DNA of 64,000 nt from Blastococcus sp. HT6-4 (GTDB lineage: Bacteria; Actinomycetota; Actinomycetes; Mycobacteriales; Geodermatophilaceae). Both the position numbers and the translations under genes were made by a program. The stretch is from NCBI RefSeq assembly GCF_039679125.1, contig NZ_CP155551.1, positions 1,426,001-1,490,000 of the forward strand, read 5' to 3'. The notes under the pieces are model-generated. The model saw nothing but the letters and a program-made list of their open reading frames with translations, was not told where the DNA came from and made no database searches. Shown piece by piece: positions 23,988 to 32,684 of this stretch (position 1 is the stretch's first letter; each line of letters opens with the position of its first letter).

Positions 23988-25121
23988 ATGGACGTGTCCT
24001 TCCTGGAGCCGGTCTTCGCCGCGCCCGGGCCCTACGCCACGGTCTGCGCCGACGTGACGCACACCAACGAGAACGCCGACACGGAGCTGGACCTGCGGGT
24101 GCGCGCGCTCACCGAGCAGCTCACCGAGCAGGGCGCCCCGGAGCAGGTGGTCGAGGCCGTGCGGGCCCGGCTGCTCGAGGGCAACGAGGGCGGCGAGGCC
24201 GGCACGCTCAAGGGGCGCGCGGTGATCGCTGCCGCCGACGGCACGGTCGTGCTGGACGAGGTGCTGGCCGACGCGCCGGCCCGCGAGACCGCCGAGTGGT
24301 CGCCGCACCCCGACCTGGTGCCGGTGCTCAAGCAGCTGGCCGGGCGGGTGCCGCACGTCGTCGTCGTCGCCGACCGGGTGGGCGCGGACATCACCACGGC
24401 CGGCCTCCCGGGCCGGCCGGACCAGGAGAAGCAGGTGGAGGGCGACACCTTCCACATGCGGAAGGTCAAGGTCGGCGGCTGGGCGCACAACACCTACATG
24501 CACACCGCCGAGAACCAGTGGGAGGAGAACGCCGGCCTGGTCGCCGACGAGCTGGAGTCCCAGGCCCGTCGGCTGCCGCTCCGGTTCATCCTGATCGCCG
24601 GCGACGTGCGGGCCCGGCAGATCCTGAGCGACAAGGCGCACGCCGCGTGGTCGGACCTCGTCGTGACGACGGAGGAGGGCGGCCGTGCCGCCGGCGCCGA
24701 CCGCGAGCCGGTGGAGCGGCGGACCGCCGAGCTGATCGCCGAGCACGAGGCCCGCGACATCGCCGACGCCGTCGAGAAGGTGCAGGCCGCCGGAGCCCAC
24801 GGGCTGGCCGTCACCGGGACCGAGGCCGTCGTCGAGGCGCTGCGCAAGGGACAGGTGGAGACGCTCGTCGTCACCGAGGCCCGGGACGACGACGCCACGC
24901 TCCTGGTCGGCGACAGCCCGCTGGAGCTGGGCGTCAAGCAGCAGGACATGGACGCCCTCGCCACCCACGGGGAGGTCGTCCCCGCCGGGTCCGCGCTGCT
25001 GGCCGCCGCGGTGGCCAGCGCGGCCGGGGTCCTCGTCGTCCCGGAGGCGGCGCTGCCCGGCGACGAGCCGGTGGCTGCCATCCTGCGCTACACCGACGAC
25101 TCCACCCCGTCCACCTCCTGA
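23988..25121 (+). CDS. Rv2629-like protein of the bacterial eRF1/Vms1-related family
   Basis: A 377-residue homologue of M. tuberculosis Rv2629, related to the baeRF families that share the fold of archaeal/eukaryal release factor 1. Visible landmarks are YATVCADVTHTNENAD at the N-terminus, KVKVGGWAHNTYMHTAENQWEENA at ~158-182, and RFILIAGDVRARQIL at ~197-211; the C-terminal domain resembles an eRF1 domain 3/L7Ae-like fold. The function is unknown; Rv2629 belongs to the dormancy regulon in mycobacteria. Co-oriented small stress-type genes follow, and a SigB/SigF-like promoter precedes it. Confidence 0.85.
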   Translation: MDVSFLEPVFAAPGPYATVCADVTHTNENADTELDLRVRALTEQLTEQGAPEQVVEAVRARLLEGNEGGEAGTLKGRAVIAAADGTVVLDEVLADAPARETAEWSPHPDLVPVLKQLAGRVPHVVVVADRVGADITTAGLPGRPDQEKQVEGDTFHMRKVKVGGWAHNTYMHTAENQWEENAGLVADELESQARRLPLRFILIAGDVRARQILSDKAHAAWSDLVVTTEEGGRAAGADREPVERRTAELIAEHEARDIADAVEKVQAAGAHGLAVTGTEAVVEALRKGQVETLVVTEARDDDATLLVGDSPLELGVKQQDMDALATHGEVVPAGSALLAAAVASAAGVLVVPEAALPGDEPVAAILRYTDDSTPSTS

Positions 25122-25146
25122 TCCCGTCCACCGAAGGAGAACTGTC

Positions 25147-25404
25147 GTGACCGACCCGCACCAGCCCGGCACCCCGTCCGGCACCAGCGAGCGCGACATC
25201 GAACGGCGTGCCGCTCTCGCCGAGTCGCTGGGCAAGGAGGTCTGGCCCGCCGACCGCGACGCCCTGATCGCCAAGGCGCAGGAGGGGCCGGCGCCCGACC
25301 GGGTGCTCTCGGACCTGCAGCGACTGCCGGCAGGGCAGCGGTTCGAGAACGTGCAGCAGGTCGCCGAGGCGCTGGGCCTGGGCACCGAGCAGCAGCGGTT
25401 CTGA
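25147..25404 (+). CDS. DUF2795 small protein
   Basis: An 85-residue protein with GAAGGAG ribosome site and GTG start, 25 bp after the Rv2629-like gene. Its body (WPADRDALIAKAQEGPAPDRVLSDLQRLPAGQRFENVQQVAEALG) matches DUF2795, a short helical domain often found beside stress genes in actinobacteria and related to a Rho-N-like or HeH fold. No function is established. Confidence 0.8.
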   Translation: MTDPHQPGTPSGTSERDIERRAALAESLGKEVWPADRDALIAKAQEGPAPDRVLSDLQRLPAGQRFENVQQVAEALGLGTEQQRF

Positions 25405-25405
25405 C

Positions 25406-25636
25406 GTGACCACGCAGAAGAGGCCCAGCCCCGAGGCGCTGGACAACGTCACCGAGGACAACATCGAGACGAGGTCCCAGCTCCTGCCGGAGGAGGCCGC
25501 GCTCCAGGGCAGTGGCATGGAGGAGGTCGCCGCCGAGGTCATCCTCGCCGAGTCGGAGGAGCGGACGGTGCATCCCGATCCCGACGACGCCCAGGGTGCG
25601 CACCGGCAGTCGGCCGAGACCGCGGACCAGCCCTGA
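25406..25636 (+). CDS. small acidic hypothetical protein
   Basis: A 76-residue, Glu/Asp-rich protein beginning one base after the DUF2795 stop. It has no hydrophobic segment and no motif that I recognise; composition suggests a soluble, partly disordered protein. Position makes it a member of the same stress-type operon. Confidence 0.65.
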   Translation: MTTQKRPSPEALDNVTEDNIETRSQLLPEEAALQGSGMEEVAAEVILAESEERTVHPDPDDAQGAHRQSAETADQP

Positions 25637-25637
25637 C

Positions 25638-26021
25638 GTGCGGCACGAGCACCCGGTCCGGCTGCGCTGGTCGGACCCCGACATGCTGGGCCACGTCAAC
25701 CACGCGAGGGCGCTGAGCCTCCTGGAGGACGCCCGGCTGGCGCTCGGTGACGACCACACCGGGGGCGGGCTGATCCTGGCCCGTCTGGGGGTCGACTACC
25801 TGCGCCAGCTCTACTACCGGGTCGGTGAGGAGCTCTGCGTGCACAGCTGGGTGACCCGGATGGGCACGAAGTCCTTCACGATGCGGCAGGAGCTGGCGCA
25901 GGACGGCGAGGTCGCGATCCGCGCCGACGTCGTCCTGGTCGTCTTCGACTTCGCGGCGAACGCCAGCCGGGCCATGACCGACGGCGAGCGTGCCCACTGG
26001 AGCCGGTACCTGGAGGGCTGA
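25638..26021 (+). CDS. acyl-CoA thioesterase, hot-dog fold
   Basis: A 127-residue 4-hydroxybenzoyl-CoA thioesterase-like protein. The family signature RWSDPDMLGHVNHARALSLLEDAR is at ~9-33, containing the catalytic-type Asp and the conserved His-Val-Asn. The rest has the beta-strand pattern of the hot-dog fold. It hydrolyses or is expected to hydrolyse fatty acyl-CoA esters. GTG start one base after the previous stop, so it is operonic. Confidence 0.9.
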   Translation: MRHEHPVRLRWSDPDMLGHVNHARALSLLEDARLALGDDHTGGGLILARLGVDYLRQLYYRVGEELCVHSWVTRMGTKSFTMRQELAQDGEVAIRADVVLVVFDFAANASRAMTDGERAHWSRYLEG

Positions 26022-26038
26022 GGGCGCTGGGGGGCGAC

Positions 26039-26066
26039 GGACGAGGCCCTCGCTAGGGCCTCGTCC
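26039..26066. terminator. bidirectional terminator overlapping the lacI-family stop codon
   Basis: A perfect 12-bp stem (GGACGAGGCCCT with AGGGCCTCGTCC) around CGCT. The stop codon of the leftward regulator (26053-26055) lies in the loop/stem, so the last codons of that gene double as a terminator. Confidence 0.85.
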
Positions 26067-27096
26067 GGCCGTCGGACCGCGCGTCCGGCCGGGCGGTGCT
26101 GTCCCGCACCACCAGGCGGGTGGCCAGCTCCACCCGGGGGCTCTCGATGCTGTCGCCGTCCACCATCCGCAGCACGGTGCGCACTGCGAGCATCCCCATC
26201 TCCACGAGTGGCTGGTGCACCGTCGTCAGCGGCGGAGAGGACCAGCGGGCCTCGGGCAGGTCGTCGAACCCGACCACGCTGACGTCCTCCGGCACCCGCA
26301 TGCCCCGGCGGCGGATGCCTTCGTAGACGCCGAGGGCCATCTGGTCGTTGGCGGCGAAGACCGCGGTCGGGGGATGGGCCAGCGTGAGGAGGCGGTCCGC
26401 CGCCCCAGCTCCGGACGCATAGCCGAAGTCGCCCTCCACGACCAGCTCCGGGTCGTAGGGCAGGCCGGCGGTCTCGAGCCCCGCCCGGTAGCCGTCCAGG
26501 CGTGCCCGGCTGGACCAGAGGGTCGGGAGGCCGGCGACGAAGGCGATGCGCCGGTGCCCGAGGCCGGTCAGGTGCTCGGTCGCGCTGAGGCCGCCGGCCC
26601 AGTTGGTGACGCCGATGGTCGGCACGTCCAGGCCCGGCACACCGGCCGGATCGACGACGACCGCCGGCACGTGCAGGCTGCGCAGCTCCGAGTGCAGGTC
26701 GGGATCGAGGTCGCTGGTCACCAGGATGGCGCCGTCACTGGCGCGTGCACCGAGGTTGTCCAGCCACTCCCGGGCGTCGCTGGCCCGCCGGTGGATGGCG
26801 GTCACCACCGTGCCGACCCCGGCTGCGTGCGCCGCCTCCTCCACGCCGCGGATGATCTCGACCGCCCAGGGGCTGTCGAGATCGTTGAAGACCAGGTCGA
26901 CCAGCCGGGCCCGGCCCGGCGGGCGTCCGCCGCGCCGCTGGTAGCCGTGGTCGCGGAGGAGTTGCTCGACGCGCTGCCGGGTGTGCGGGGCCACGTCGGA
27001 CCGCCCGTTGAGCACGCGGGAGACCGTCGGGACCGAGACCCCGGCCGCGGCGGCGATGGCCGCGATCGTGACCGTGCGGGCCTGCTCGTCGGGCAA
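26053..27096 (-). CDS. LacI family transcriptional regulator, probable xylan regulator
   Basis: A 347-residue repressor: an N-terminal helix-turn-helix (TIAAIAAAAGVSVPTVSRVLNG at ~9-30) and hinge, then a periplasmic-binding-protein-like sensor domain (~62-335) with DGAILVTSDL, VFAANDQMALGVYEGIRRRG and VSVVGFDDLPEARWSSPPLTTV. I assign a TTG start at 27096 because GAGGAGGAG lies just upstream and no ATG/GTG is available before the HTH. It is divergent from a GH10 xylanase whose start site carries a CCGGAA repeat, so it probably represses xylan use in response to xylo-oligosaccharides (inference). Confidence 0.88.
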   Translation of the reverse strand: MPDEQARTVTIAAIAAAAGVSVPTVSRVLNGRSDVAPHTRQRVEQLLRDHGYQRRGGRPPGRARLVDLVFNDLDSPWAVEIIRGVEEAAHAAGVGTVVTAIHRRASDAREWLDNLGARASDGAILVTSDLDPDLHSELRSLHVPAVVVDPAGVPGLDVPTIGVTNWAGGLSATEHLTGLGHRRIAFVAGLPTLWSSRARLDGYRAGLETAGLPYDPELVVEGDFGYASGAGAADRLLTLAHPPTAVFAANDQMALGVYEGIRRRGMRVPEDVSVVGFDDLPEARWSSPPLTTVHQPLVEMGMLAVRTVLRMVDGDSIESPRVELATRLVVRDSTARPDARSDGRTRP

Positions 27097-27243
27097 CGGA
27101 GCTCCTCCTCGTCGGGTGGTCAGCCTACGGCGGGAGGGGCTGGACGGTGGTTGCCCGCCGTCGGGTACCACCCACCCGGGAGGTCGGCCGGCTACGCGGG
27201 GCCGCGCGACACGCGACCTGACGAGCCACCTCGCACATCGCCC

Positions 27244-27303
27244 TTGACGGCCCCGATGTGAACTTCGTAACGTCTCGGCACCATTTCCGGAAGTTACCGG
27301 AAG
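27244..27303 (+). promoter_or_regulatory. promoter and candidate LacI-type operator of the xylanase gene
   Basis: TTGACG at 27244-27249 and TAACGT at 27268-27273 (18-bp spacer) form a sigma-70-like promoter. Over the expected start site lies TTTCCGGAAGTTACCGGAAG (27284-27303): two CCGG cores 10 bp apart, one inside the palindrome TTCCGGAA. LacI proteins favour palindromes with a central CpG, so this is a good operator candidate for the divergent regulator. Confidence 0.55.
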
Positions 27304-27331
27304 CGGCATGACGCCGAGGAAAGGTCCCAGA

Positions 27332-28516
27332 ATGCGCTCTCTCAGGTTCGGTTCCGGCGCGGTCACGCGCAGCGCGGCGGCACTGGGCGTGCTGCCCGTC
27401 GTCCTGGCCGCCACCGTCCTCCCCGCGGCCGCGGGCACCGACAGGGCCGCAGCCCCGCCGGTCCACGCCCAGGAAGACCGGTCCTACGGCCAGGCGAAGA
27501 AGCACGGTCTGCGCACCGTCACCCCTGACGACCTGGTCATCGGGACCGCCGCCGCCGGCGGGGGACACCACCTCGACGCCGGTTACCCCGACCCGTTCAC
27601 CTACGACTCCACGTACCGCAAGATCCTCGCCGCCGAGTTCAGCTCGGTATCGCCGGAGAACCAGATGAAGTGGGACTTCATCCACCCGGAGCCGGGCGTC
27701 TACAACTTCGGCCCGGCCGACGCCATCGTCGACTTCGCCGAGGCCAACGGCCAGGTCGTCCGCGGGCACACCCTGCTCTGGCACAGCCAGCTGCCGTCCT
27801 GGGTCACCTCCGGCGACTACACGGACGACGAGCTCCGGGCCATCCTCAAGGACCACATCCAGACGGTGGTCGGCCACTTCAAGGGCCGCATCCAGCAGTG
27901 GGACGTCGCCAACGAGATCTTCAGCGACCCCTGGAACGGCCCGATCACGCTCCGGCAGGAGAACCCCTTCATCCAGCAGCTGGGCCCCGGCATCATCGCC
28001 GACGCGTTCCGCTGGGCGCACGAGGCCGACCCGGAGGCGAAGCTCTTCCTCAACGACTACGCCGTCGAGGACATGGGTGGCAAGAGCGACTTCTACTACG
28101 AGCTGGCGAAGGAGCTGCTCGCCGAGGGCGTCCCGCTGCACGGCTTCGCCTTCCAGGCGCACCTGGACCTGCAGTACCCCTTCCCGGCCACCCTGGACGA
28201 GAACATGCAGCGCTTCGACGACCTCGGCCTGGAGACGGCGATCACCGAGCTCGACGTCCGGTTCACGCTGCCGGAGAACGGCGTGCCCACGGCGGAGCAG
28301 CTGGCCGAGCAGGCGGACACCTACCAGGGGGTCCTCGAGGCCTGCCTGTCGGTCGAGGACTGCAACTCCTTCACGATCTGGGGCTTCAACGACAAGTACT
28401 CCTGGGTCCCGAGCTTCTCGGCGGGCCAGGGGGCGGCGACCGTGATGTTCGAGGACTACGAGCGCAAGCCCGCCTACTACGCGCTGCGCGAGGCGCTCGC
28501 GGCCGCGCAGGACTGA
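27332..28516 (+). CDS. secreted endo-1,4-beta-xylanase, glycoside hydrolase family 10
   Basis: A 394-residue exported enzyme cleaving xylan backbones. A signal peptide (MRSLRFGSGAVTR..., hydrophobic core ending near AAAGTDRAAA, residues ~1-40) precedes a GH10 barrel. The proton donor Glu is in QWDVANEIF (about residue 200) and the nucleophile Glu in ITELDVRF (about 310); other family motifs are SPENQMKWDF, GHTLLWHSQLPSW and FTIWGFNDKYSW. No carbohydrate-binding module is present. The ATG at 27332 is preferred to one at 27308 because GAGGAAAGG precedes it. Confidence 0.96.
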   Translation: MRSLRFGSGAVTRSAAALGVLPVVLAATVLPAAAGTDRAAAPPVHAQEDRSYGQAKKHGLRTVTPDDLVIGTAAAGGGHHLDAGYPDPFTYDSTYRKILAAEFSSVSPENQMKWDFIHPEPGVYNFGPADAIVDFAEANGQVVRGHTLLWHSQLPSWVTSGDYTDDELRAILKDHIQTVVGHFKGRIQQWDVANEIFSDPWNGPITLRQENPFIQQLGPGIIADAFRWAHEADPEAKLFLNDYAVEDMGGKSDFYYELAKELLAEGVPLHGFAFQAHLDLQYPFPATLDENMQRFDDLGLETAITELDVRFTLPENGVPTAEQLAEQADTYQGVLEACLSVEDCNSFTIWGFNDKYSWVPSFSAGQGAATVMFEDYERKPAYYALREALAAAQD

Positions 28517-28547
28517 CACCGGCACGGAGCCGGCTGTCGCTCGAGCT

Positions 28548-28587
28548 CCTCGGCCGGTTCCCGTGGCCTCACGGGGGCCGGCCGAGG
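28548..28587 (+). terminator. hairpin terminator after the xylanase gene
   Basis: CCTCGGCCGG pairs with CCGGCCGAGG and an inner CCGTG/CACGG stem lies between, starting 31 bp after the stop. Confidence 0.75.
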
Positions 28588-28633
28588 CCCGCCGGCGTGC
28601 TCGGTGGCGGCCCCTTCGGCCAGGATGCCGGGC

Positions 28634-29517
28634 ATGGCCTTCTTCGAGGGTTTCCAGCTCCGGTACGCCGACGTCGGCGGGGACGTCGTCATCCGGTTCC
28701 GCGCGGGCGGTGACGGCCCCCGGTGGTGCTCCTGCACGGGCACCCGCGCACGCACACCACCTGGCACCGGGTCGCCCCGCTGCTGGTGGCGGCCGGGCAC
28801 ACCGTCGTCTGCCCCGACCTGCGCGGCTACGGGCGGTCGACGGTGGTGCCGACGACACCGGACCACGCGCCCTACTCCAAGCGCGCCATGGCCGGTGACG
28901 TCGTCGCGCTGATGCGGGCGCTCGGGCACGACCGGTTCGCCGCCGTCGGGCACGACCGCGGCAGCTACGTGGCGCTCCGGACGGCGCTGGACCATCCCGA
29001 TGCCGTCGTCAGGCTGGCGGTGCTCGACTGCATCCCGATCGTCGAGCACCTCGACCGCGCGGACGCCCGGTTCGCCACCGCCTGGTGGCACTGGTTCTTC
29101 TTCGCCCAGCCGGAGAAGCCCGAGCGGGCGATCTGCGCCGACCCCGACGCCTGGTACGGCTCCCTGGCGCCGGGCCGGGCCGCCGCCATGGGCGAGGACA
29201 ACCACGCCGACCACCTGGCCGCGATCCGGGACCCGGACACCGTCTTCGCCATGCTCGAGGACTACCGGGCCGGTCTCGGCATCGACCGGGCCGCCGAGGA
29301 GGCCGACCGGGCCGCGGGCCGCAGGGTCACCTGCCCGACGCTGGTGCTGTGGTCGGGCCGTGACGACCTCGAGGACCTGCATGGCGACCCGCGCACCATC
29401 TGGGCGGAGTGGGCCACCGACGTGCGCGGCGGCGTCCGCATCGACAGTGGCCACCACATGGCCGAGGAGGCCCCGGACGAGCTGGTCGCGGCGCTCGTCC
29501 CCTTTCTCGCGATGTGA
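28634..29517 (+). pseudogene. alpha/beta hydrolase (haloacetate dehalogenase-like), frameshifted
   Basis: The reading frame begins MAFFEGFQLRYADVGGDVVIRFRAGGDGP and then loses its frame; the rest of the family sequence, VLLHGHPRTHTTWHRVAP onward, continues in the +1 frame from ~28722 to the stop at 29517. Adding one C to the CCCCC run at 28717-28721 would give GDGPPVVLLHGHPRTH, the normal family sequence. Downstream everything expected is intact: nucleophile-type Asp in VGHDRGSY, RDDLEDLHGDPRTIW, and the terminal SGHHMAEE His. The lesion is either a true mutation or a homopolymer sequencing error. Otherwise ~294 residues. Confidence 0.85.
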
Positions 29518-29539
29518 TCATCTCCGCCGATCGGGGTAG
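29514..29539 (+). promoter_or_regulatory. SigB/SigF-like promoter before the ChaB-like gene
   Basis: GTGA, 16 bases, GGGTAG, overlapping the end of the hydrolase gene and ending 31 bp before the ATG. The -10 is a perfect match, the -35 only partial. Confidence 0.45.
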
Positions 29540-29570
29540 GGCCTCCGGCGACGACGAGAGAGGAGCGACC

Positions 29571-29999
29571 ATGCCGAAGACGGCGAAGAACGGGTCGGCC
29601 AAGCAGTCGGAGCTGCCCAGCACGCTGCAGCGTTCGCCCAAGAAGGCGCAGCGCACCTTCACCAAGGCCTACGACTCGGCGGTGGACGAGTACGACGACG
29701 AGGAGCGCGCCAACCGGACGGCCTGGGCCGCGGTGAAGCACTCCTTCGAGAAGGTGGGCGACCACTGGGAGAAGAAGCCTGGTGGCAAGAAGGGGCCCTC
29801 CGACGAGCAGGCCGAGGGTGGCCGGGGGACGAACAAGGACACCAAGGGGGGCGTGAACGCCAACGCCTCCAAGTCCCATCTCTACGACCTCGCCAAGAAG
29901 CTCGACATCGACGGCCGCTCGACGATGAAGAAGAAGGAACTGGTCGACGCCATCAAGAAGGCGAGCGACAAGAAGACCGCCGCGGCGCGCAAGAAGTAG
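29571..29999 (+). CDS. ChaB-family protein with C-terminal Rho-N/SAP-like domain
   Basis: A 142-residue, lysine-rich protein. Residues ~12-65 (LPSTLQRSPKKAQRTFTKAYDSAVDEYDDEERANRTAWAAVKHSFEKVGDHW) match the ChaB domain, named for the E. coli cation-transport regulator. The C-terminal ~40 residues (KSHLYDLAKKLDIDGRSTMKKKELVDAIKKAS) resemble the Rho N-terminal/SAP helix-extended-loop-helix fold, which binds nucleic acid. A GAGAGGAG ribosome site and a SigB-like promoter precede it. Such fusions are common actinobacterial stress genes; molecular role unknown. Confidence 0.9.
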   Translation: MPKTAKNGSAKQSELPSTLQRSPKKAQRTFTKAYDSAVDEYDDEERANRTAWAAVKHSFEKVGDHWEKKPGGKKGPSDEQAEGGRGTNKDTKGGVNANASKSHLYDLAKKLDIDGRSTMKKKELVDAIKKASDKKTAAARKK

Positions 30000-30009
30000 C
30001 CCGCGGCCC

Positions 30010-30037
30010 GGGGCGACGACCAGGCGGTGGTCGCCCC
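30010..30037. terminator. terminator between convergent genes
   Basis: GGGGCGAC pairs with GTCGCCCC, extended inside by ACC/GGT after one mismatch; it starts 11 bp after the ChaB-like gene. Confidence 0.65.
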
Positions 30038-30077
30038 GACGCCTCCTGTGCCACCGCGGTGCGCCGGGCGCCCGCGG

Positions 30078-31388
30078 TCAGCCGGGCGGGATCAGGACGA
30101 AGCCGGTCTGCCGGCCGTCCAGGTACTCGACCCCGTCGTCGGTGAGCGCGATGCCCTCCTCGAGGCCGAGCCGCACGCACTGGCCGCCCCACTCGGGGAC
30201 CGGTCGCCGGACCGCCAGCTCCAGCGCGTACACGGTGTGGGGGTGCACCGGGTAGTCGCCGGCCCCGGGGACGCCGCGCTGCTCGTCCCACTGCCCGATC
30301 GCCGGCCCGGCGCCGTGGCCGTGGTAGCCCACCGGGTGCGAGTAGATGTCGCCGTCGATGCCCTCGGCGGCCGCCGCGGCGCGGGCGGCGGCCAGCACCT
30401 CGTTCCCCGTGCGGCCGGGCTGCAGCGCCGTGGTGGTCAGGTCCTGCAGGCGGTTCGCGGCCCGCAGCGCGGCACGCAGGCCGTCGGGCGCCGCGGTCTC
30501 ACCGGGCCGGAGGACGTAGGCGTTGCGCTGGGTGTCGGTCCGCAGCCCGAGGCTGGTCAGCCCGACGTCGCAGTGCAGGAGGTCACCGGGCCGGACGACG
30601 GAGTCGTAGGGGACGGCCGGCAGCAGCGTGCCCTGCTCCTCGGCCAGCGGCACCCCGCACCGCTGCAGGACGACGCCGGGCTGGAACCACGGCTCCACGC
30701 CGAGGTCGTGGAAGCGCTGCCGGATCCACCAGGCGACGTCGAGCGCCGTCGTCGTCCCCACGGTGACGACGGCGGGGGAGAACGCCTCGGCGATGGTCTC
30801 GTGCACCAGCCGGTTGAGCGCCCGCAGCGCCGCGATCTCCTCGGGCAGGCGGGTCTCCAGCCAGCCCACCGCCAGCTCCTCGGCCGGCACCAGCCGGTCG
30901 GCGTAGGGCCCCAGGGCCTCCGTGAGCAGGCGGTGGTCGGTGTGTGACAGCCCGTCGGCCAGCGCGAACCGCTCCGAGACGTCGATGCCGATGCGCCGGG
31001 GGTCGGCCTGCTCGACGAACCGGCGCACCTCCGCCCACTGGGCGTGCTCGGGCGGCTCCCCCGTCGTGGACCCCGGCGTCCACGCCGGCAGGAACTGGCC
31101 CACCGGGTAGCGGGAGACCGCCGCCGGGGTGACGCCGTCGTCGCTGCGGTGCAGCACGAGGATCGTGCGTCGCCGGGCCGACAGCCAGGTGGCCGGCAGC
31201 AGTGTGGCGAGCACCGGGTCCTCGTTGTACTCGCGGCCCACCACGATCCACAGATCGATGCCTGCGCGGTCCATCAGGCCGGGCAGCACGTCGAGCAGTC
31301 GCTGGCTGAGCCAGCGGTCGCGCACGTCGGCCTGCTCGCGCAGCGGCAGGGGAACCGTCCGCGTCGGGTCAGGCGCGACGACCGTCAT
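30078..31388 (-). CDS. M24 family metallopeptidase (aminopeptidase P/creatinase-like)
   Basis: A 436-residue protein with an N-terminal creatinase-type domain (~1-190, containing LWIVVGREYNEDPVL) and a C-terminal pita-bread domain. Metal-ligand candidates of the M24 fold are GDLLHCDVGL, HPVGYHGHGAGPAIGQWDEQ and the final LGLEEGIAL Glu; the first Asp of the usual D-x10-D pair is followed by LRTDTQRNAYVL. The domain would cleave Xaa-Pro bonds or related substrates. The start is taken at MTVVAPDP (31388); a longer in-frame ATG at 31421 has no ribosome site. Confidence 0.88.
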   Translation of the reverse strand: MTVVAPDPTRTVPLPLREQADVRDRWLSQRLLDVLPGLMDRAGIDLWIVVGREYNEDPVLATLLPATWLSARRRTILVLHRSDDGVTPAAVSRYPVGQFLPAWTPGSTTGEPPEHAQWAEVRRFVEQADPRRIGIDVSERFALADGLSHTDHRLLTEALGPYADRLVPAEELAVGWLETRLPEEIAALRALNRLVHETIAEAFSPAVVTVGTTTALDVAWWIRQRFHDLGVEPWFQPGVVLQRCGVPLAEEQGTLLPAVPYDSVVRPGDLLHCDVGLTSLGLRTDTQRNAYVLRPGETAAPDGLRAALRAANRLQDLTTTALQPGRTGNEVLAAARAAAAAEGIDGDIYSHPVGYHGHGAGPAIGQWDEQRGVPGAGDYPVHPHTVYALELAVRRPVPEWGGQCVRLGLEEGIALTDDGVEYLDGRQTGFVLIPPG

Positions 31389-31474
31389 GCGCCTAGCGAA
31401 GCAGAGAACGGCCGAACCCACCGGTCGAGAAGGGCACCTCCGCTCGGACGCCGTCCGGGCGGGGGACGGCGGGG

Positions 31475-32584
31475 CTAGGCGGTCGTCCGGTCAGGCCGTG
31501 GCGCGCGGGCCGGCGCGAGGGGAGCTGCGGCCACCCGGTTGCGTCCCTCCCGCTTGGCGTCGTACATCGCGGCGTCGGCCCGGTCGATCAGCCGCCACAG
31601 CGCGGCGACCGGGTCCTCCCCGTCGACCGGCCGGACCACGGCGAGGCCGACCGAGGCGGTGACCGCGTGCCCGTCGCCTCCGCGGCCGTCGGCGACCGCC
31701 TGCCGCAGTCGTTCGGCCAGCCGGGTCGCCTCGGTGACGTCGCTGACCGAGCCCAGGACGACGAGCTCCTCACCGCCCGTCCGGGCCAGCACGTCGGCCG
31801 GGCGGACGGTGGTGGACAGCGACCGGGCCACGGCGCCGAGGACGGAGTCGCCGGCCGCGTGGCCGAACTCGTCGTTGAGCCGCTTGAAGTGGTCGAGATC
31901 GAGCACCATGGCGGTCACGTGGCTGCCGTCGCGGCGGGCCTGCCGCCACAGCCGGGGGGCCTGCTCGACCAGGTAGCGGCGGTTGTGCAGGCCGGTCAGC
32001 GGGTCGAGCCGGGCGAGGCTCTCGGTGTGCTCGAGCAGCCGCTGCACCCGCCGGCGCAGGAGGAAGACGCCCGCCGCGGCGCCGTTCAGCGTCCCCGCGC
32101 TGACGCCCACCTGGACCCCGAGGCCCACGGCGCTGTCGTAGCTGGGCCACAGCGCCGCCAGGCAGACGGCCGTCGTCACGGCCATGTGCACGGCCAGCCC
32201 CCGCAGGTCCAGGAACCAGGCGGCGACGAGGGCCGGGAACAGCAGCATGAGCGGCGTGGCGTAGCGCAGCGGGTCCTCGATGCAGAGGACGACGGCGAGG
32301 TAGACCAGGTCGCCCAGGATCACCAGGGCGAAGGTGTGGCGTGGCCCGGCGCGACCCCGGACGCCCAGGGCCACCGCGAGCCCGAACAGCAGCAGCATGG
32401 TGGCGCCGTAGGCCCACCGCGCGGCGCCCTCGCGCAGCACGCCGTCGACGACGAGGTTGATCGAGCCCATGAGCGCTCCGGTGGCCAGGAGCGTGGCCAC
32501 CGTCAGCCCGGCGACCCGGCGCTCGGGACCGCGTGCCGACTCGCTCCCCGCGGCTTCCGGGAGGCCGGCGTCCAGGCTGATCAC
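31475..32584 (-). CDS. membrane-bound diguanylate cyclase (GGDEF)
   Basis: A 369-residue protein: residues ~25-175 contain about five or six hydrophobic segments (an MASE-like sensor), followed by a GGDEF domain at ~200-355. It has DPLTGLHNRRYL at the start, DLDHFKRLNDEFGH, and the active-site ARTGGEELVVLG. The inhibitory-site motif RPAD lies five residues before GGEEL, so product feedback is expected. The protein should make c-di-GMP. GTG 32584 is the likely start; an upstream GTG in frame (VPKRLV) cannot be excluded. Confidence 0.92.
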   Translation of the reverse strand: MISLDAGLPEAAGSESARGPERRVAGLTVATLLATGALMGSINLVVDGVLREGAARWAYGATMLLLFGLAVALGVRGRAGPRHTFALVILGDLVYLAVVLCIEDPLRYATPLMLLFPALVAAWFLDLRGLAVHMAVTTAVCLAALWPSYDSAVGLGVQVGVSAGTLNGAAAGVFLLRRRVQRLLEHTESLARLDPLTGLHNRRYLVEQAPRLWRQARRDGSHVTAMVLDLDHFKRLNDEFGHAAGDSVLGAVARSLSTTVRPADVLARTGGEELVVLGSVSDVTEATRLAERLRQAVADGRGGDGHAVTASVGLAVVRPVDGEDPVAALWRLIDRADAAMYDAKREGRNRVAAAPLAPARAPRPDRTTA

Positions 32585-32684
32585 GGCACGAGGATGCCGT
32601 ACGACCAGGCGTTTCGGCACGGTTCCGGATGCGATCACGCCGGTGGGCCGCCCGTGCGGGTGAGGTCGGTGCCAGGGTGGGGCC

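Noticed and set aside
27308-27331. Alternative xylanase start eight codons upstream
   Set aside because: It lies close to the putative operator and lacks a ribosome site, while GAGGAAAGG precedes the ATG at 27332.
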